From an uncultured Enterobacteriaceae bacterium (GTDB taxonomy: Bacteria > Pseudomonadota > Gammaproteobacteria > Enterobacterales > Enterobacteriaceae), in assembly GCA_936920625.1 (NCBI GenBank), contig CAKZHC010000016.1:62001-126000 (forward strand): DNA of 64,000 bases. The letters run 5' to 3'. The position numbers and the translations under genes are program-made. The notes beneath the pieces are model-generated. The model was given only the letters and a program-made list of their open reading frames with translations, had not been told where the DNA came from and searched no databases. Shown piece by piece: positions 1-9,308 of the stretch (position 1 is its first letter; the number at the start of each line of letters is the position of its first letter).

Positions 1-91
1 TAATTTTGCTGGATTGCAAGTTCTTAGAATGACATAGTAGTTCATGTCATAAATCCTTCATAAAAGCGTGTTTCAGCATGATGAAAAAATT

Positions 92-739
92 ATGTTAAAG
101 GTTTACCTTGTGCGGCATGGAGAAACACTATGGAATGTGCAGGGACGTCTTCAGGGGCAATCAGATAGTCCGCTTACGAATCAGGGTGAGCTTCAGGCCC
201 ATCAGGTTGCCGCACGCGTTAAATCATTCGGAATAACACATATTATCTCCAGTGATTTAGGACGAGCGCTCAAAACCGCAGATATTATTGCTGATGTCTG
301 CGCTTGTAAGGTACAGCAGGATCCGCGTTTGCGGGAGCTGGATATGGGTGTACTGGAGGAGCGCTTGATCTATTCGCTAACCGTCCAGGAGGAGGGATGG
401 CGCAAAGCACTGGTCGACGGGACTAAAGGCGGGTGTATTCCGGGCGGAGAGACGATGGATAAACTGGCAGCTCGTATGCATGAGGCACTGAATGCATGCA
501 GAAGATTACCGGCAGACAGTTGCCCGTTGCTGGTAAGTCATGGGCTGGCGCTGGGGGTCTTAATTGGAACACTGCTTGGATTATCTCCTTCGTCGGAGCG
601 CCGCTTGCGTTTGCGCAACGGTTCTTTGTCACGCATCGATTACCAGCAAAGTGCCTGGCTGGCACCCGGCTGGGCAGTAGAGATGGCGGGGGACATTTCT
701 CATCTGACCTCAGGTCCCCGGATGTCAGAAAGTCAATAA
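92..739 (+). CDS. gpmB: GpmB-like phosphoglycerate mutase-family phosphatase
   Basis: Histidine-phosphatase superfamily protein of 215 residues, the same length as E. coli GpmB (YtjC). The phosphohistidine motif LVRHGET lies at residues 5-11 and the second active-site histidine is in LVSHGLALG near residue 150. The reading frame is open upstream to a GTG at 68, but the ATG at 92 gives the family N-terminus (MLKVYLVRHGET) and is preferred. E. coli GpmB has little true mutase activity, so a general phosphatase role is likely; that is family knowledge. It converges on rob with a 2-base gap between stops, as in E. coli. Confidence 0.93.
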   Translation: MLKVYLVRHGETLWNVQGRLQGQSDSPLTNQGELQAHQVAARVKSFGITHIISSDLGRALKTADIIADVCACKVQQDPRLRELDMGVLEERLIYSLTVQEEGWRKALVDGTKGGCIPGGETMDKLAARMHEALNACRRLPADSCPLLVSHGLALGVLIGTLLGLSPSSERRLRLRNGSLSRIDYQQSAWLAPGWAVEMAGDISHLTSGPRMSESQ

Positions 740-741
740 AG

Positions 742-1659
742 TTAGTCATTAACGGTACTTTTGGTCTTGTCAGTTTCCACTTGTTGCGGTAGCCCCCCGA
801 TAGGAATTAAATATTCGCAATGTATCTCTTCAGATGGGTCACACTGCTTTTTACCGTCCTGAATATAAAAGCGTTCAATGTCCTGACCAGAGCGTCGTGT
901 CAGCCCGAGTGTTGGCATACAGGTTCCGTAGAGCATCACAATGAAATCCTGTAACGCGCCGGGTGGGCCGTAGTAATTGAACAGAACGTAATCCCCTCCT
1001 TCAATCTGCAAGGTCTGCTTGTGCTGATGGGCCGGGAAGCTCTGATCGATGTGTACTGCAGTGGTGTAGGAAACCTCCTGCTCATCGTCCTTATCCCGGC
1101 TGGGCCTGACCTGGCGCAGCCCATATAGCACGGAAGGTAAGGTTTCCGTTTCATTAAGAAACTGTTGCCAGAGATAAAATCGCATGTCATCGCGTTCAGG
1201 TGAAATCCGTTCAAGCTTGCAGGAGTAGCTCTGCGTCTGGCCAGTCAGTAAGAGGTCAGGTAACTTGACATATACTGCTTCGGGTATCATGAACTCATCA
1301 AGACGAATAGGCGGGCGTAGTCCAAATGAGTTCCAGTCACATGCCCGGCGATACCAGGCGGGTGTCTGGTTAAACTGTTTTTTGAATGCACGAGTAAAAG
1401 TTTGTTGTGAATCGAAGCGGTATTGCAGAGCAATATCCAGAATTGGCCTGCTGGTCATGCGTAGTGCTACGGCAGCTTTTGACAATCGCCGGGCCCGGAT
1501 ATAGGCTCCGATAGCATCCCCTGTAACATTTTTGAACATCCTTTGCAAATGCCATTTAGAATAGCCTGCTTTAACTGCCACATTGTCAAGAGATAAAGGT
1601 AAATCTAAGTGGCTCTCCAGCCATACAAGCAAATCACGAATGATACCAGCCTGGTCCAT
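742..1659 (-). CDS. rob: Right-origin-binding protein Rob, AraC-family activator
   Basis: AraC/XylS-type regulator with the MarA/SoxS-like double helix-turn-helix at residues 8-110 (for example KWHLQRMFK and FDSQQTFTRAFKKQF) followed by a GyrI-like ligand-binding domain at about 120-290. It is 305 residues against 289 in E. coli; the extra residues are a C-terminal tail ending KSTVND. Rob binds rob/mar/sox boxes and activates efflux and stress genes. Position next to gpmB and upstream of cre/arcA matches E. coli. The N-terminal DNA-binding half is almost identical to E. coli Rob, while the C-terminal half has diverged strongly. Confidence 0.95.
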   Translation of the reverse strand: MDQAGIIRDLLVWLESHLDLPLSLDNVAVKAGYSKWHLQRMFKNVTGDAIGAYIRARRLSKAAVALRMTSRPILDIALQYRFDSQQTFTRAFKKQFNQTPAWYRRACDWNSFGLRPPIRLDEFMIPEAVYVKLPDLLLTGQTQSYSCKLERISPERDDMRFYLWQQFLNETETLPSVLYGLRQVRPSRDKDDEQEVSYTTAVHIDQSFPAHQHKQTLQIEGGDYVLFNYYGPPGALQDFIVMLYGTCMPTLGLTRRSGQDIERFYIQDGKKQCDPSEEIHCEYLIPIGGLPQQVETDKTKSTVND

Positions 1660-1857
1660 AAATCGTCCTCAACTTTCTGATTTAGCGTGTTCTGATACAA
1701 ACATGTGAAAGTAATAAATGGTCCTGAATTCAGAACACTTCCCGCGGTGAGTATGCCGTAATATGTTTTTTCATGCCAGTCACTTCGTACAAATTTAGTC
1801 AATATGTAAATAAATACTGACAACATATGGTTATTTTTCTGATAAAAAATCATAATA

Positions 1858-1922
1858 CCATGCAAAACGAGTTAAAGTTAGTTAATCGCTATCACAGTGA
1901 TATGCCCAGACGTTTTGCATGG
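1858..1922. repeat. Nested inverted repeats followed by an 11-base G tract
   Basis: A perfect 12-base inverted repeat, CCATGCAAAACG at 1858-1869 and CGTTTTGCATGG at 1911-1922, flanks a 41-base segment that itself holds the palindrome TATCACAGTGATA. The right arm runs directly into a run of eleven G at 1921-1931. It lies between the divergent rob gene and the creA relic. It could be a cruciform or operator, or the scar of a small mobile element; no transposase is nearby. Confidence 0.6.
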
Positions 1923-1930
1923 GGGGGGGG

Positions 1931-2335
1931 GTGACTGGCTTTGTTAACACCGAGCCTAAACGGCTGAGGTCAGATCATAAAATCGTGGCAGAAGCCTTTG
2001 ATGATCCTGATGTCAAAAAATGGGACTTATCAGCATTTTCGTGTCAAAAAAGGTGAAGTAAAAAGTGGCCTTGGTGTAGCAGAAGATGAGGCTGATGCAG
2101 CAATTCCTCTTTTACCGGCGGATTTAAGTCACTCTTGCGGATAGTCATCTTCAGAGCAGAGTGAAAGAAGTGCAGTTTTTTGACAGCTTACTCTAAATAC
2201 AGGTGGTACATTTCAACAATGTTGGAGGATCTTTTACTTCATTTGAGGGATTCAGATAAAGCAGAGGGGGATTGTCAAAGAACGGGCTCTGCGCTGTGCC
2301 AGTAATATGATGGCCAGCTGGAACTATGACATGAC
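1931..2335 (+). pseudogene. creA: creA relic, multiply frameshifted
   Basis: Pieces of CreA are readable in several frames. Near 1979 the frame reads DHKIVAEAFDDPDVK, matching E. coli CreA (DHKIVVEAFDDPDVK). From about 2053 another frame reads VKSGLGVAEDEADAAI (E. coli IKGGLGLAEDTSDAAI). Weaker matches follow near 2160 (VKEVQFFD) and 2256 (SDKAEGD). The signal peptide and several internal stretches are lost. CreA is a small periplasmic protein of unknown role encoded between rob and arcA in E. coli, exactly this position. creB, creC and creD, which should follow, are absent: arcA begins within 60 bases. Confidence 0.85.
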
Positions 2336-2393
2336 ACAATGACGTATTGTAGTCTGTCAGAACGATATAATTTGTTTCAGGTCTGCGTAGTTA

Positions 2394-3110
2394 TCATTGC
2401 AGATCGCCACAAAAGCGGTAGCCCTCTCCGTGAATGGTAGCAATGATTTCTGGTGTATTGGGAATAGATTCGAAATGTTTGCGTATGCGACGAATGGTGA
2501 CATCTACCGTACGATCGTGGGGCTTAAACTCGCGTCCGGTCATCTTTTTCAGTAAATCAGCCCGAGTCTGTATTTTTCCGGGATTTTCACAAAAATGTAG
2601 CATCGCGCGAAATTCGCTACGAGGTAGTTTGTAGTGCCCCCCCTGCGGATTAATAAGGGTGCGGCTGTTAATATCCAGTTCCCAGCCATTGAATTTGTAA
2701 CTTTCGATAGTTTTGTGTTCATCGCTGCCAGCGGCAGTAAGGTTCATGGTACGATAAAGCAGATTACGCGCCCGTATAGTTAGTTCACGGGGATTATAAG
2801 GTTTAGTAATATAGTCGTCTGCACCAATTTCCAGTCCCAGAATTTTATCGACTTCGTTATCGCGCCCGGTCAGAAATATGAGAGCCACATTTGCCTTTTC
2901 CCGTAACTCCCGCGCTAAAAGTAGTCCATTTTTGCCGGGCAGATTAATGTCTAAAATGACCAGATTGACATCGTTTTCAGTCAGAATATGATGCATTTCA
3001 GTACCATCTGTAGCTTCATATACCATGTAGCCTTCTGCCTCAAAAATATTTTTGAGGGTATTGCGAGTGACTAATTCGTCTTCAACAATCAGAATGTGCG
3101 GAGTCTGCAT
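2394..3110 (-). CDS. arcA: Response regulator ArcA
   Basis: OmpR-family response regulator of 238 residues, the same length as in E. coli. The receiver domain (1-120) shows the acidic pocket (VEDE), the phosphoacceptor aspartate in VILDINLPGKNG (about residue 54), and the conserved T and K (FLTGRD, ITKP). The winged-helix domain (about 135-232) ends DVTIRRIRKHFES...IHGEGYRF. Its partner is the redox sensor kinase ArcB, not in the window. It controls aerobic/anaerobic metabolism and, as in E. coli, is read away from the thr operon. It is intact although the neighbouring cre locus has decayed. Confidence 0.97.
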   Translation of the reverse strand: MQTPHILIVEDELVTRNTLKNIFEAEGYMVYEATDGTEMHHILTENDVNLVILDINLPGKNGLLLARELREKANVALIFLTGRDNEVDKILGLEIGADDYITKPYNPRELTIRARNLLYRTMNLTAAGSDEHKTIESYKFNGWELDINSRTLINPQGGHYKLPRSEFRAMLHFCENPGKIQTRADLLKKMTGREFKPHDRTVDVTIRRIRKHFESIPNTPEIIATIHGEGYRFCGDLQ

Positions 3111-4243
3111 GTGTTTGCTACCTAAATTGTTATTAAAATGATACTCAATAAACTGCCATTAAAATAAATTCTGTCCGCAGTGACACTACATTTTACATCG
3201 GCTTTCTTTTCTTTAATCAAACTAGGCAATGTCAGCGATTAACACAGATTAAGCCGGATTACTCAAGGCTGTTATATCACTATGTCTGTTCCGGACCGGA
3301 CCATGGCTGATAAACTACTTATAAACTTTCGGTATCAACGTTTGTGTAACCAGTGGTACTCTCAGGGACGCCCGATGAACCAAGCTATATGGAGAGACTA
3401 CTGTATTCAAGTCGCTACGGCAGTATGTCATACAATCTCTTATTGCGCTTTTAACAGTAAGATAACAGCAATAATAACATTCGTTAAGCATTAAGATGAT
3501 GTTAGATTGACTTATATTAATTTAATTGTAGCATCTTAATGAAATTGTGAAGAGCTTATCAATACGAGTTATTAGTAGTTAAGATTCCTGTACTTTGAAA
3601 AAGAATGATGAATGGCGTGTCTGTTCTGCATCTGAAAATGCTATCTTCCTGATAATTTTATATAAAAGTTGTTATTTCTTAATATAATACCCTCCGGACT
3701 GAGTTTATAACGGCTAATAGTTTATCTCTGATTAATTTGACAGGTGCCGCCAGTGATACCTTTTCTTCAAAAAATAATTTTCAGGATTATTTATCCTGCC
3801 ACTCTGAACGATCGCTTATATCATATCAGGTATATGATAGGATTCAGCAGGTTAGTCCGGGGATGATGGGATATACATGTTCGCGCATTATATGCCCGGA
3901 TGCCAGCCATGGCCTCCCTTGCGTTTCTGGCGTTCAGCTGTCTTTTGCAGGCCTGAATACACAGCAGCAAAGACCCGGCCTTCATTTTATGCGCTCCCCG
4001 GCGCGGCGGGCACAATGGTTCCCTGAATCACTACAAACAGTGCAGAGCTGGTGTATTTAGTGTGATTCTGCCGGTGGGGTGGCTCAGGTAATGGCTAAAA
4101 AGAGAGCTAAGAAAAAAAACTATAATACAGTTCTAATAAATTTCTTTGAGTTAATTGTCATATTTATTAATGTTTTTTATTGTAAATTAATAATGTTATT
4201 ACCAGCAGTCAGCCTTTTCAGGCTAATTTGACAATAAAATAAA
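3111..4243. other. Gene-poor region between arcA and the thr operon
   Basis: About 1.1 kb with no convincing gene. It must hold the arcA promoter and leader. E. coli has yjjY and the RNA methyltransferase gene yjtD (trmJ-like) here; I could not find recognisable remains of either. Short open frames at 3282-3494 and 3737-4060 have no family resemblance and skewed composition. The segment around 4100-4240 is very AT-rich, as expected upstream of a strong promoter. Confidence 0.6.
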
Positions 4244-4272
4244 TTGACTTACCTCGTAGATTGCTTTACTTC
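4244..4272 (+). promoter_or_regulatory. Probable thr operon promoter
   Basis: TTGACT at 4244-4249 and TACTTC at 4267-4272 are separated by 17 bases. The -35 and the bases just after it resemble the E. coli thr promoter region. Transcription would start near 4279, leaving a roughly 38-base leader before the thrL start. A second TTGACA at 4228 has no matching -10. Confidence 0.45.
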
Positions 4273-4316
4273 TTGGAGCCCAGCGATGTTATTAACAAAC
4301 AATAACTTTATTTTTT

Positions 4317-4400
4317 ATGCGCAATCATAGCCTTGACATCATCAGCCTCATTACCACCACCTTTATTACAGATAACGGTGTGGGCTGGTACATATACTAG
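4317..4400 (+). CDS. thrL: thr operon leader peptide, degenerate
   Basis: A 27-codon frame starting MRNHSLDIISL and containing ITTTFIT then DNGVG lies directly before the thr attenuator. Leader peptides of this operon are rich in Thr and Ile codons, whose translation reports charged tRNA levels. Here only four Thr (ACC ACC ACC, ACA) and five Ile codons remain, against eight and four in E. coli, and the C-terminus carries an unusual WYIY tail that runs close to the terminator. No good ribosome site precedes this ATG. A competing ATG at 4286 has a better GGAG but gives a 14-residue peptide without the regulatory codons. Confidence 0.7.
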   Translation: MRNHSLDIISLITTTFITDNGVGWYIY

Positions 4401-4410
4401 ATAACAACTA

Positions 4411-4445
4411 AAAAGCCCGCACCTCACCAGTGCGGGCTTTTTTTT
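4411..4445 (+). terminator. thr operon attenuator
   Basis: AAAGCCCGCAC at 4412-4422 pairs with GTGCGGGCTTT at 4430-4440, followed by a T run to 4445. This is the Rho-independent attenuator that ends transcription when threonine and isoleucine are plentiful. It sits 10 bases after the leader stop and 25 bases before thrA. Confidence 0.92.
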
Positions 4446-4469
4446 CGAGTTAATTCAGGAGAACAGATA

Positions 4470-6932
4470 ATGCGAGTGCTGAAATTTGGTGGAACATCTG
4501 TAGCAAATTCAGATCGCTTCCTGCGTGTTGTTGAGATTATCGAAAGCAATCTGCGCCACGGAGAGGTGGCAACAGTACTCTCAGCACCAGCAAAAATCAC
4601 CAATCACTTTGTAGCGATGCTTGAAAAGGCTATTGCTGATCAGGAGGCCGGACCTGATATCAGTGATGCTGAAAATATCTTCACTTCATTACTCAGAGGG
4701 CTGGCTGATGCAGAACCTGGTTTTCCCTGGTTACAGCTTAAAGAGCGTGTTGAAAACGAGTTTGATCAGCTCAAAAAGCTGTTGCAGGCTATCAGATTGC
4801 TGGGGGAGTGCCCGGACAGTATTAACGCGACTATCATCTCACGTGGCGAAAAACTCACTGTCCTGATAATGGAGGCGTTGCTTACTGCACGAGGTCACAA
4901 GGTGAGCGTCATTTCTCCGGTGGAGAAACTGCTTGCAGTTGGGCATTATCTTGAGTCTGCCGTCGATATTGCCGAATCTACCCGCCGCATCGCTGCCAGC
5001 CAGATCCCGGCGGGCAACATTATTCTGATGGCGGGATTTACCGCGGGTAATCAGCAGGGAGAACTCGTGGTGCTTGGCCGCAATGGTTCCGACTACTCTG
5101 CTGCGGTGCTGGCCGCCTGTCTGAGTGCGGATTGTTGTGAAATCTGGACTGACGTTGATGGTGTGTATACCTGCGATCCGCGCCAGGTGCCGGATGCCCG
5201 CCTGCTAAAATCGATCTCTTACCAGGAAGCGATGGAACTCTCTTATTTTGGTGCAAAGGTGCTCCACCCACGAACTATCACGCCTATCGCGCAATTCCAT
5301 ATCCCGTGTCTGATAAAAAATACAGCCAGGCCTCATGCAGCGGGTACACTCATCGGCGGTGAAGCTGTTCCCGATGAAAATCCGGTTAAAGGAATTACTA
5401 ATCTAAGCAATATGGTGATGTTCAATGTCTCAGGGCCGGGAATGAAAGGGATGGTGGGAATGGCCGCCCGTGTGTTTGCCGCCATGTCCCGCGCACGTAT
5501 TTCCGTAGTATTAATCACGCAGTCCTCCTCAGAATACAGCATCAGTTTTTGTGTGCCGCAACATGATCTCATGCTGGCACAATGTACTCTGGAAGAGGAG
5601 TTTCATCTCGAACTGGAAAATGGTCTGCTGGAGCCACTAGATGTAACAGGTCAGCTCGCTGTTATTTCCGTCGTTGGTGATGGGATGCGTACTCAGCCTG
5701 GAATTTCAGCAAAATTGTTTGCAGCGCTGGCGCATGCCAGCATTAATATTGTAGCTATCGCGCAGGGATCATCGGAGCGTTCAATATCAGTAGTCGTCAG
5801 CAATGATGATGCTGTTACTGGCGTTCGCGTGGTTCATCAGATGATGTTTAATACTAATCAAATGATTGAACTTTTCATTATTGGTGCTGGTGGTGTGGGC
5901 AGTGCATTGATCGACCAGTTAAAACGCCAGCAGACATGGCTAAAAAATAAGCATATCGATCTGCGTGTTTGTGGCATTGCCAACTCCGGCAGGCAGGTCA
6001 TTTGTATGGAAGGCATTGACTTGTGTCACTGGAAAACAGCGCTTAGTGAAGCCAAACAACCCTTGGAGATCAACAGCTTAATTAGTCTGGTACGGGAATG
6101 TCATCTGCAAAATCCGGTCATTGTCGATTGTACCTCGAGCCAGAGTGTGGCCGACCGCTATATTGATTTTCTGGCAAATGGTTTCCATGTGGTGACGCCG
6201 AATAAAAAAGCCAATACGTCACGATGGCATGACTATCAGCAACTGCGACTGGTTGCGGCTAAATCCCGGCGTAAGTTTCTCTACGATACTAATGTGGGGG
6301 CAGGTCTGCCCGTAATTGAAAATCTGCAAAATCTGCTCAGTGCAGGAGACGAGCTGATAAGATTTACTGGCATTCTCTCAGGCTCACTCTCTTTTATCTT
6401 TGGTAAGCTGGAGGAAGGAATCCCATTTTCGCAGGCCACGCTTTTGGCGCGCAGACTGGGCTACACAGAACCCGACCCTCGTGAAGACCTCTCAGGCATG
6501 GATGTGGCGCGCAAGGTTCTGATCCTGGCACGTGAAGCAGGTTATCAGCTGGAGCTGGACGATGTTGTCGTCGAGCCGCTGCTGCCTCAGGAATTTACTA
6601 CGACTGGCGATGTTGAGACATTTATGGCACGACTCCCCGAACTGGACGATGCTTTTGCCACCCGCGCTGCTAAAGCGCGTGACAGGGGGCAGGTGTTGCG
6701 ATTTATTGGAGAAATAGAGGCTGGAGGGCGTTGTAGTGTCAAAATTGCTGAGGTTGAAGAACATGACTCTCTGTATGCCGTGAAGAATGGTGAAAATGCT
6801 CTGGCGTTCTACAGTCATTATTATCAGCCGGTGCCACTGGTACTACGTGGATACGGGGCGGGTAATGATGTCACGGCAGCAGGCGTATTTGCTGATTTAC
6901 TCAGAACGTTATCCTGGAAGCAGGGGAGCTGA
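4470..6932 (+). CDS. thrA: Aspartokinase I / homoserine dehydrogenase I
   Basis: Bifunctional 820-residue enzyme, the same length as E. coli ThrA. The N-terminal aspartokinase begins MRVLKFGGTS and carries DVDGVYTCDPR near residue 230. Tandem ACT regulatory domains (about 315-460, with SSSEYSISF and GSSERSISV) mediate threonine inhibition. The NADP-dependent homoserine dehydrogenase starts at about 465 with the Rossmann motif GAGGVGSAL and contains TPNKKAN and DPREDLSGMDVARK. It performs the first and third steps from aspartate to homoserine. It is preceded by CAGGAG, is 5 bases from thrB, and is controlled by the upstream leader and attenuator. Confidence 0.98.
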   Translation: MRVLKFGGTSVANSDRFLRVVEIIESNLRHGEVATVLSAPAKITNHFVAMLEKAIADQEAGPDISDAENIFTSLLRGLADAEPGFPWLQLKERVENEFDQLKKLLQAIRLLGECPDSINATIISRGEKLTVLIMEALLTARGHKVSVISPVEKLLAVGHYLESAVDIAESTRRIAASQIPAGNIILMAGFTAGNQQGELVVLGRNGSDYSAAVLAACLSADCCEIWTDVDGVYTCDPRQVPDARLLKSISYQEAMELSYFGAKVLHPRTITPIAQFHIPCLIKNTARPHAAGTLIGGEAVPDENPVKGITNLSNMVMFNVSGPGMKGMVGMAARVFAAMSRARISVVLITQSSSEYSISFCVPQHDLMLAQCTLEEEFHLELENGLLEPLDVTGQLAVISVVGDGMRTQPGISAKLFAALAHASINIVAIAQGSSERSISVVVSNDDAVTGVRVVHQMMFNTNQMIELFIIGAGGVGSALIDQLKRQQTWLKNKHIDLRVCGIANSGRQVICMEGIDLCHWKTALSEAKQPLEINSLISLVRECHLQNPVIVDCTSSQSVADRYIDFLANGFHVVTPNKKANTSRWHDYQQLRLVAAKSRRKFLYDTNVGAGLPVIENLQNLLSAGDELIRFTGILSGSLSFIFGKLEEGIPFSQATLLARRLGYTEPDPREDLSGMDVARKVLILAREAGYQLELDDVVVEPLLPQEFTTTGDVETFMARLPELDDAFATRAAKARDRGQVLRFIGEIEAGGRCSVKIAEVEEHDSLYAVKNGENALAFYSHYYQPVPLVLRGYGAGNDVTAAGVFADLLRTLSWKQGS

Positions 6933-6937
6933 CTTAT

Positions 6938-7867
6938 ATGGTAAAAATTTATGCTCCGGCGTCTATTGGTAACGTAGGCGTAGGGTTTGATGTTTTGGGC
7001 GCCGCAATCTCGCCAGTGGATGGTTCTTTGCTTGGAGATTGTGTTACAGCACAGCCAGCGCAACATTTCCAACTGGAAAACAAAGGCCGGTTTGTTCATG
7101 ATCTGCCATTAATACCAGAAGAGAATATTGTCTGGCAGTGCTGGGATCGTTTCTGTGTGGAGCTTGGCAGGCGGATATCCGTGGTATTAACGCTGGAAAA
7201 GAACATGCCCATTGGGTCTGGATTAGGTTCCAGTGCGTGTTCGATCGTTGCCACCCTGATGGCGCTGAACGAATTTTGTGGTAATCCACTGGACGACAAC
7301 CGGTTATTAGAACTGATGGGCGAGATGGAGGGGCGTATCTCCGGCAGTGTGCATTACGACAATGTGGCACCCAGTTTTCTTGGAGGGCTTCAGCTGATAT
7401 TGCAGGAGGGAGCGATTATCAGTCAGAGACTACCTGTTTTCGACAACTGGTTATGGCTAATGGCCTATCCGGGGATTACTATTTCAACGTCGCAGGCGCG
7501 GGCGATTTTACCTGCACATTATAAGAAAGCAGAGTGCATCAGCCATGGGCGTCAGCTCGCAGGCTTCATCCATGCCTGTTACACTCGCCAGCCTGAACTG
7601 GCAGCAAGTTTGATGAAGGATATTATTGCTGAACCTTATCGCGCCGGATTGCTGCCGGGTTTTGATGAGGTGCGCAAGACAGTTATGGAATATGGTGCTT
7701 TAACCTGTGGTATCTCCGGCTCAGGGCCAACGTTGTTTACCCTTTGTGATGAGATGGATACGGCGGAGCGGATAGCCGTCTGGCTTGGCAAGCATTATGT
7801 ACAAAATGATCAGGGCTTCATCCATATTTGCCGGCTGGATACGCCAGGTGCACGTAAACTGGGATAA
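6938..7867 (+). CDS. thrB: Homoserine kinase
   Basis: GHMP-family kinase of 309 residues, matching E. coli ThrB. The ATP-binding loop PIGSGLGSSACS lies at about residues 91-102, the N-terminus reads MVKIYAPASIGNVGVGFD, and the C-terminal GHMP motif is CGISGSGPTLF. It phosphorylates homoserine to O-phosphohomoserine. It is the middle gene of thrABC, beginning 5 bases after thrA, preceded by a GGGGAG ribosome site, and followed 3 bases later by thrC. Confidence 0.98.
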   Translation: MVKIYAPASIGNVGVGFDVLGAAISPVDGSLLGDCVTAQPAQHFQLENKGRFVHDLPLIPEENIVWQCWDRFCVELGRRISVVLTLEKNMPIGSGLGSSACSIVATLMALNEFCGNPLDDNRLLELMGEMEGRISGSVHYDNVAPSFLGGLQLILQEGAIISQRLPVFDNWLWLMAYPGITISTSQARAILPAHYKKAECISHGRQLAGFIHACYTRQPELAASLMKDIIAEPYRAGLLPGFDEVRKTVMEYGALTCGISGSGPTLFTLCDEMDTAERIAVWLGKHYVQNDQGFIHICRLDTPGARKLG

Positions 7868-7870
7868 TGT

Positions 7871-9157
7871 ATGAAACTTTACAATCTTAAAGATCATAAT
7901 CAGCAGGTCACTTTTGCACAGGCTGTGAAACAAGGACTGGGGCGCTGGCAGGGGCTCTTTTTTCCGCTTGAATTGCCAGCATTCCCACCGACGAACATCG
8001 ACGCTCTGCTTGAGATGGATTTCGTGACTCGTAGCAGTAAAATTTTGTCAGCATTGATTGGTGACGAAATCCCTCTCTCACTGGTTGAACAGCGGTTGCA
8101 GGCAGCCTTTACGTTTCCGGCTCCACTTGCAAAAGTAACTGATAATATTTCCTGTCTTGAATTGTTTCATGGACCGACGCTGGCTTTTAAGGATTTTGGC
8201 GCCCGTTTTATGGCGCAAATGCTCCAGCATGTTGGTGCCAGTGATGAACAGGTAACCATCCTGACTGCTACTTCTGGTGATACCGGCGCAGCGGTTGCCC
8301 ATGCGTTCTATAAGATGAAAAATGTACGCGTAATTATCCTTTATCCCAGGGGTAAAATCAGCCCGTTGCAGGAGAAGCTATTTTGTACACTTGGCGTGAA
8401 TATTTCGACTGTAGCTATTAATGGTGATTTCGATGACTGTCAGGCGCTGGTCAAACAGGCGTTTGATGATCAGCATTTGAAGAAAGCAATAACACTCAAC
8501 TCTGCCAATTCCATCAATATTAGTCGGCTACTGGCACAAATCTGTTACTACTTCGAAGCGGCTGCTCAGTTGTCTCAAACACAGCGTAATCAGCTGGTGA
8601 TTGCGGTCCCGAGTGGGAATTTCGGTAATCTGACCGCAGGCCTGGTGGCAAAAGCGCTGGGGCTGCCGATAAAACGCTTTATCGCCGCTACAAATGCTAA
8701 CGACACGGTGCCGCGCTTTCTTCGTAATAACCAGTGGCGGCCCCAAAAAACCGTCGAAACGCTCTCCAACGCGATGGATGTCAGCCAGCCAAACAACTGG
8801 CCTCGTGTTATGGAGCTGTTTCGCCGTAAAGACTGGCAGCTCGCTGATCTGGTCAGTGGGTCGGTGAATGATGAGATGACTAAAGCGTCTATGCGCGAGC
8901 TGGCAGATTTGGGTTATCTTTCTGAACCCCATGCTGCTACCGCCTGGCGACTGCTGCGGGACTCTCTTGCAGCCGGAGAATATGGGCTGTTTCTTGGTAC
9001 CGCACACCCAGCGAAATTTAAGGAGAGTGTGGATGAGATTTTGGGTCAGCAGATGCCGTTGCCCAAAGCACTGGTTGAACGGGCCGATCTGCCACTGCTC
9101 TCACGTCAGATGGATGTCGATTTTAGCGCCCTCCACGCTCTGTTGCTGGCAAATTAA
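7871..9157 (+). CDS. thrC: Threonine synthase
   Basis: PLP-dependent fold-type II enzyme of 428 residues, full length. The Schiff-base lysine is in GPTLAFKDFGARF (about residue 107) and the phosphate-binding and substrate loops are visible in TATSGDTGAAVAHAF and VPSGNFGNLTAGLVA. It converts O-phosphohomoserine to threonine. Last gene of the thr operon and convergent with yaaA. A short hairpin CCCCTcaaaAGGGG at about 9177-9190 follows but has no T run. Confidence 0.98.
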   Translation: MKLYNLKDHNQQVTFAQAVKQGLGRWQGLFFPLELPAFPPTNIDALLEMDFVTRSSKILSALIGDEIPLSLVEQRLQAAFTFPAPLAKVTDNISCLELFHGPTLAFKDFGARFMAQMLQHVGASDEQVTILTATSGDTGAAVAHAFYKMKNVRVIILYPRGKISPLQEKLFCTLGVNISTVAINGDFDDCQALVKQAFDDQHLKKAITLNSANSINISRLLAQICYYFEAAAQLSQTQRNQLVIAVPSGNFGNLTAGLVAKALGLPIKRFIAATNANDTVPRFLRNNQWRPQKTVETLSNAMDVSQPNNWPRVMELFRRKDWQLADLVSGSVNDEMTKASMRELADLGYLSEPHAATAWRLLRDSLAAGEYGLFLGTAHPAKFKESVDEILGQQMPLPKALVERADLPLLSRQMDVDFSALHALLLAN

Positions 9158-9308
9158 TCTGCTACATGGCCTCGTCCCCTCAAAAGGGGAGGGTGTTCCT
9201 GCCAGACTGCGGTTAACCCGCTCCAGGTTCAGAAGTTGGCAATCACAAAATACGGCTTACAAAAGAGATGGTGATAACACGGCCATCTCCCTGCTAAAAA
9301 CCAGTCAG

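Noticed and set aside
1..91. Hairpin ATGACAT/ATGTCAT upstream of gpmB
   Set aside because: Seven-base stem without T run or known operator match; too weak to call.
3282..3494. 70-codon plus-strand frame upstream of arcA
   Set aside because: No family resemblance to yjjY or any gene I know, odd composition, and no ribosome site; probably chance.
3737..4060. 107-codon frame before the thr operon, with an overlapping minus-strand frame
   Set aside because: Neither strand reads like a protein family and the E. coli yjtD product does not align; listed only as gene-poor sequence.
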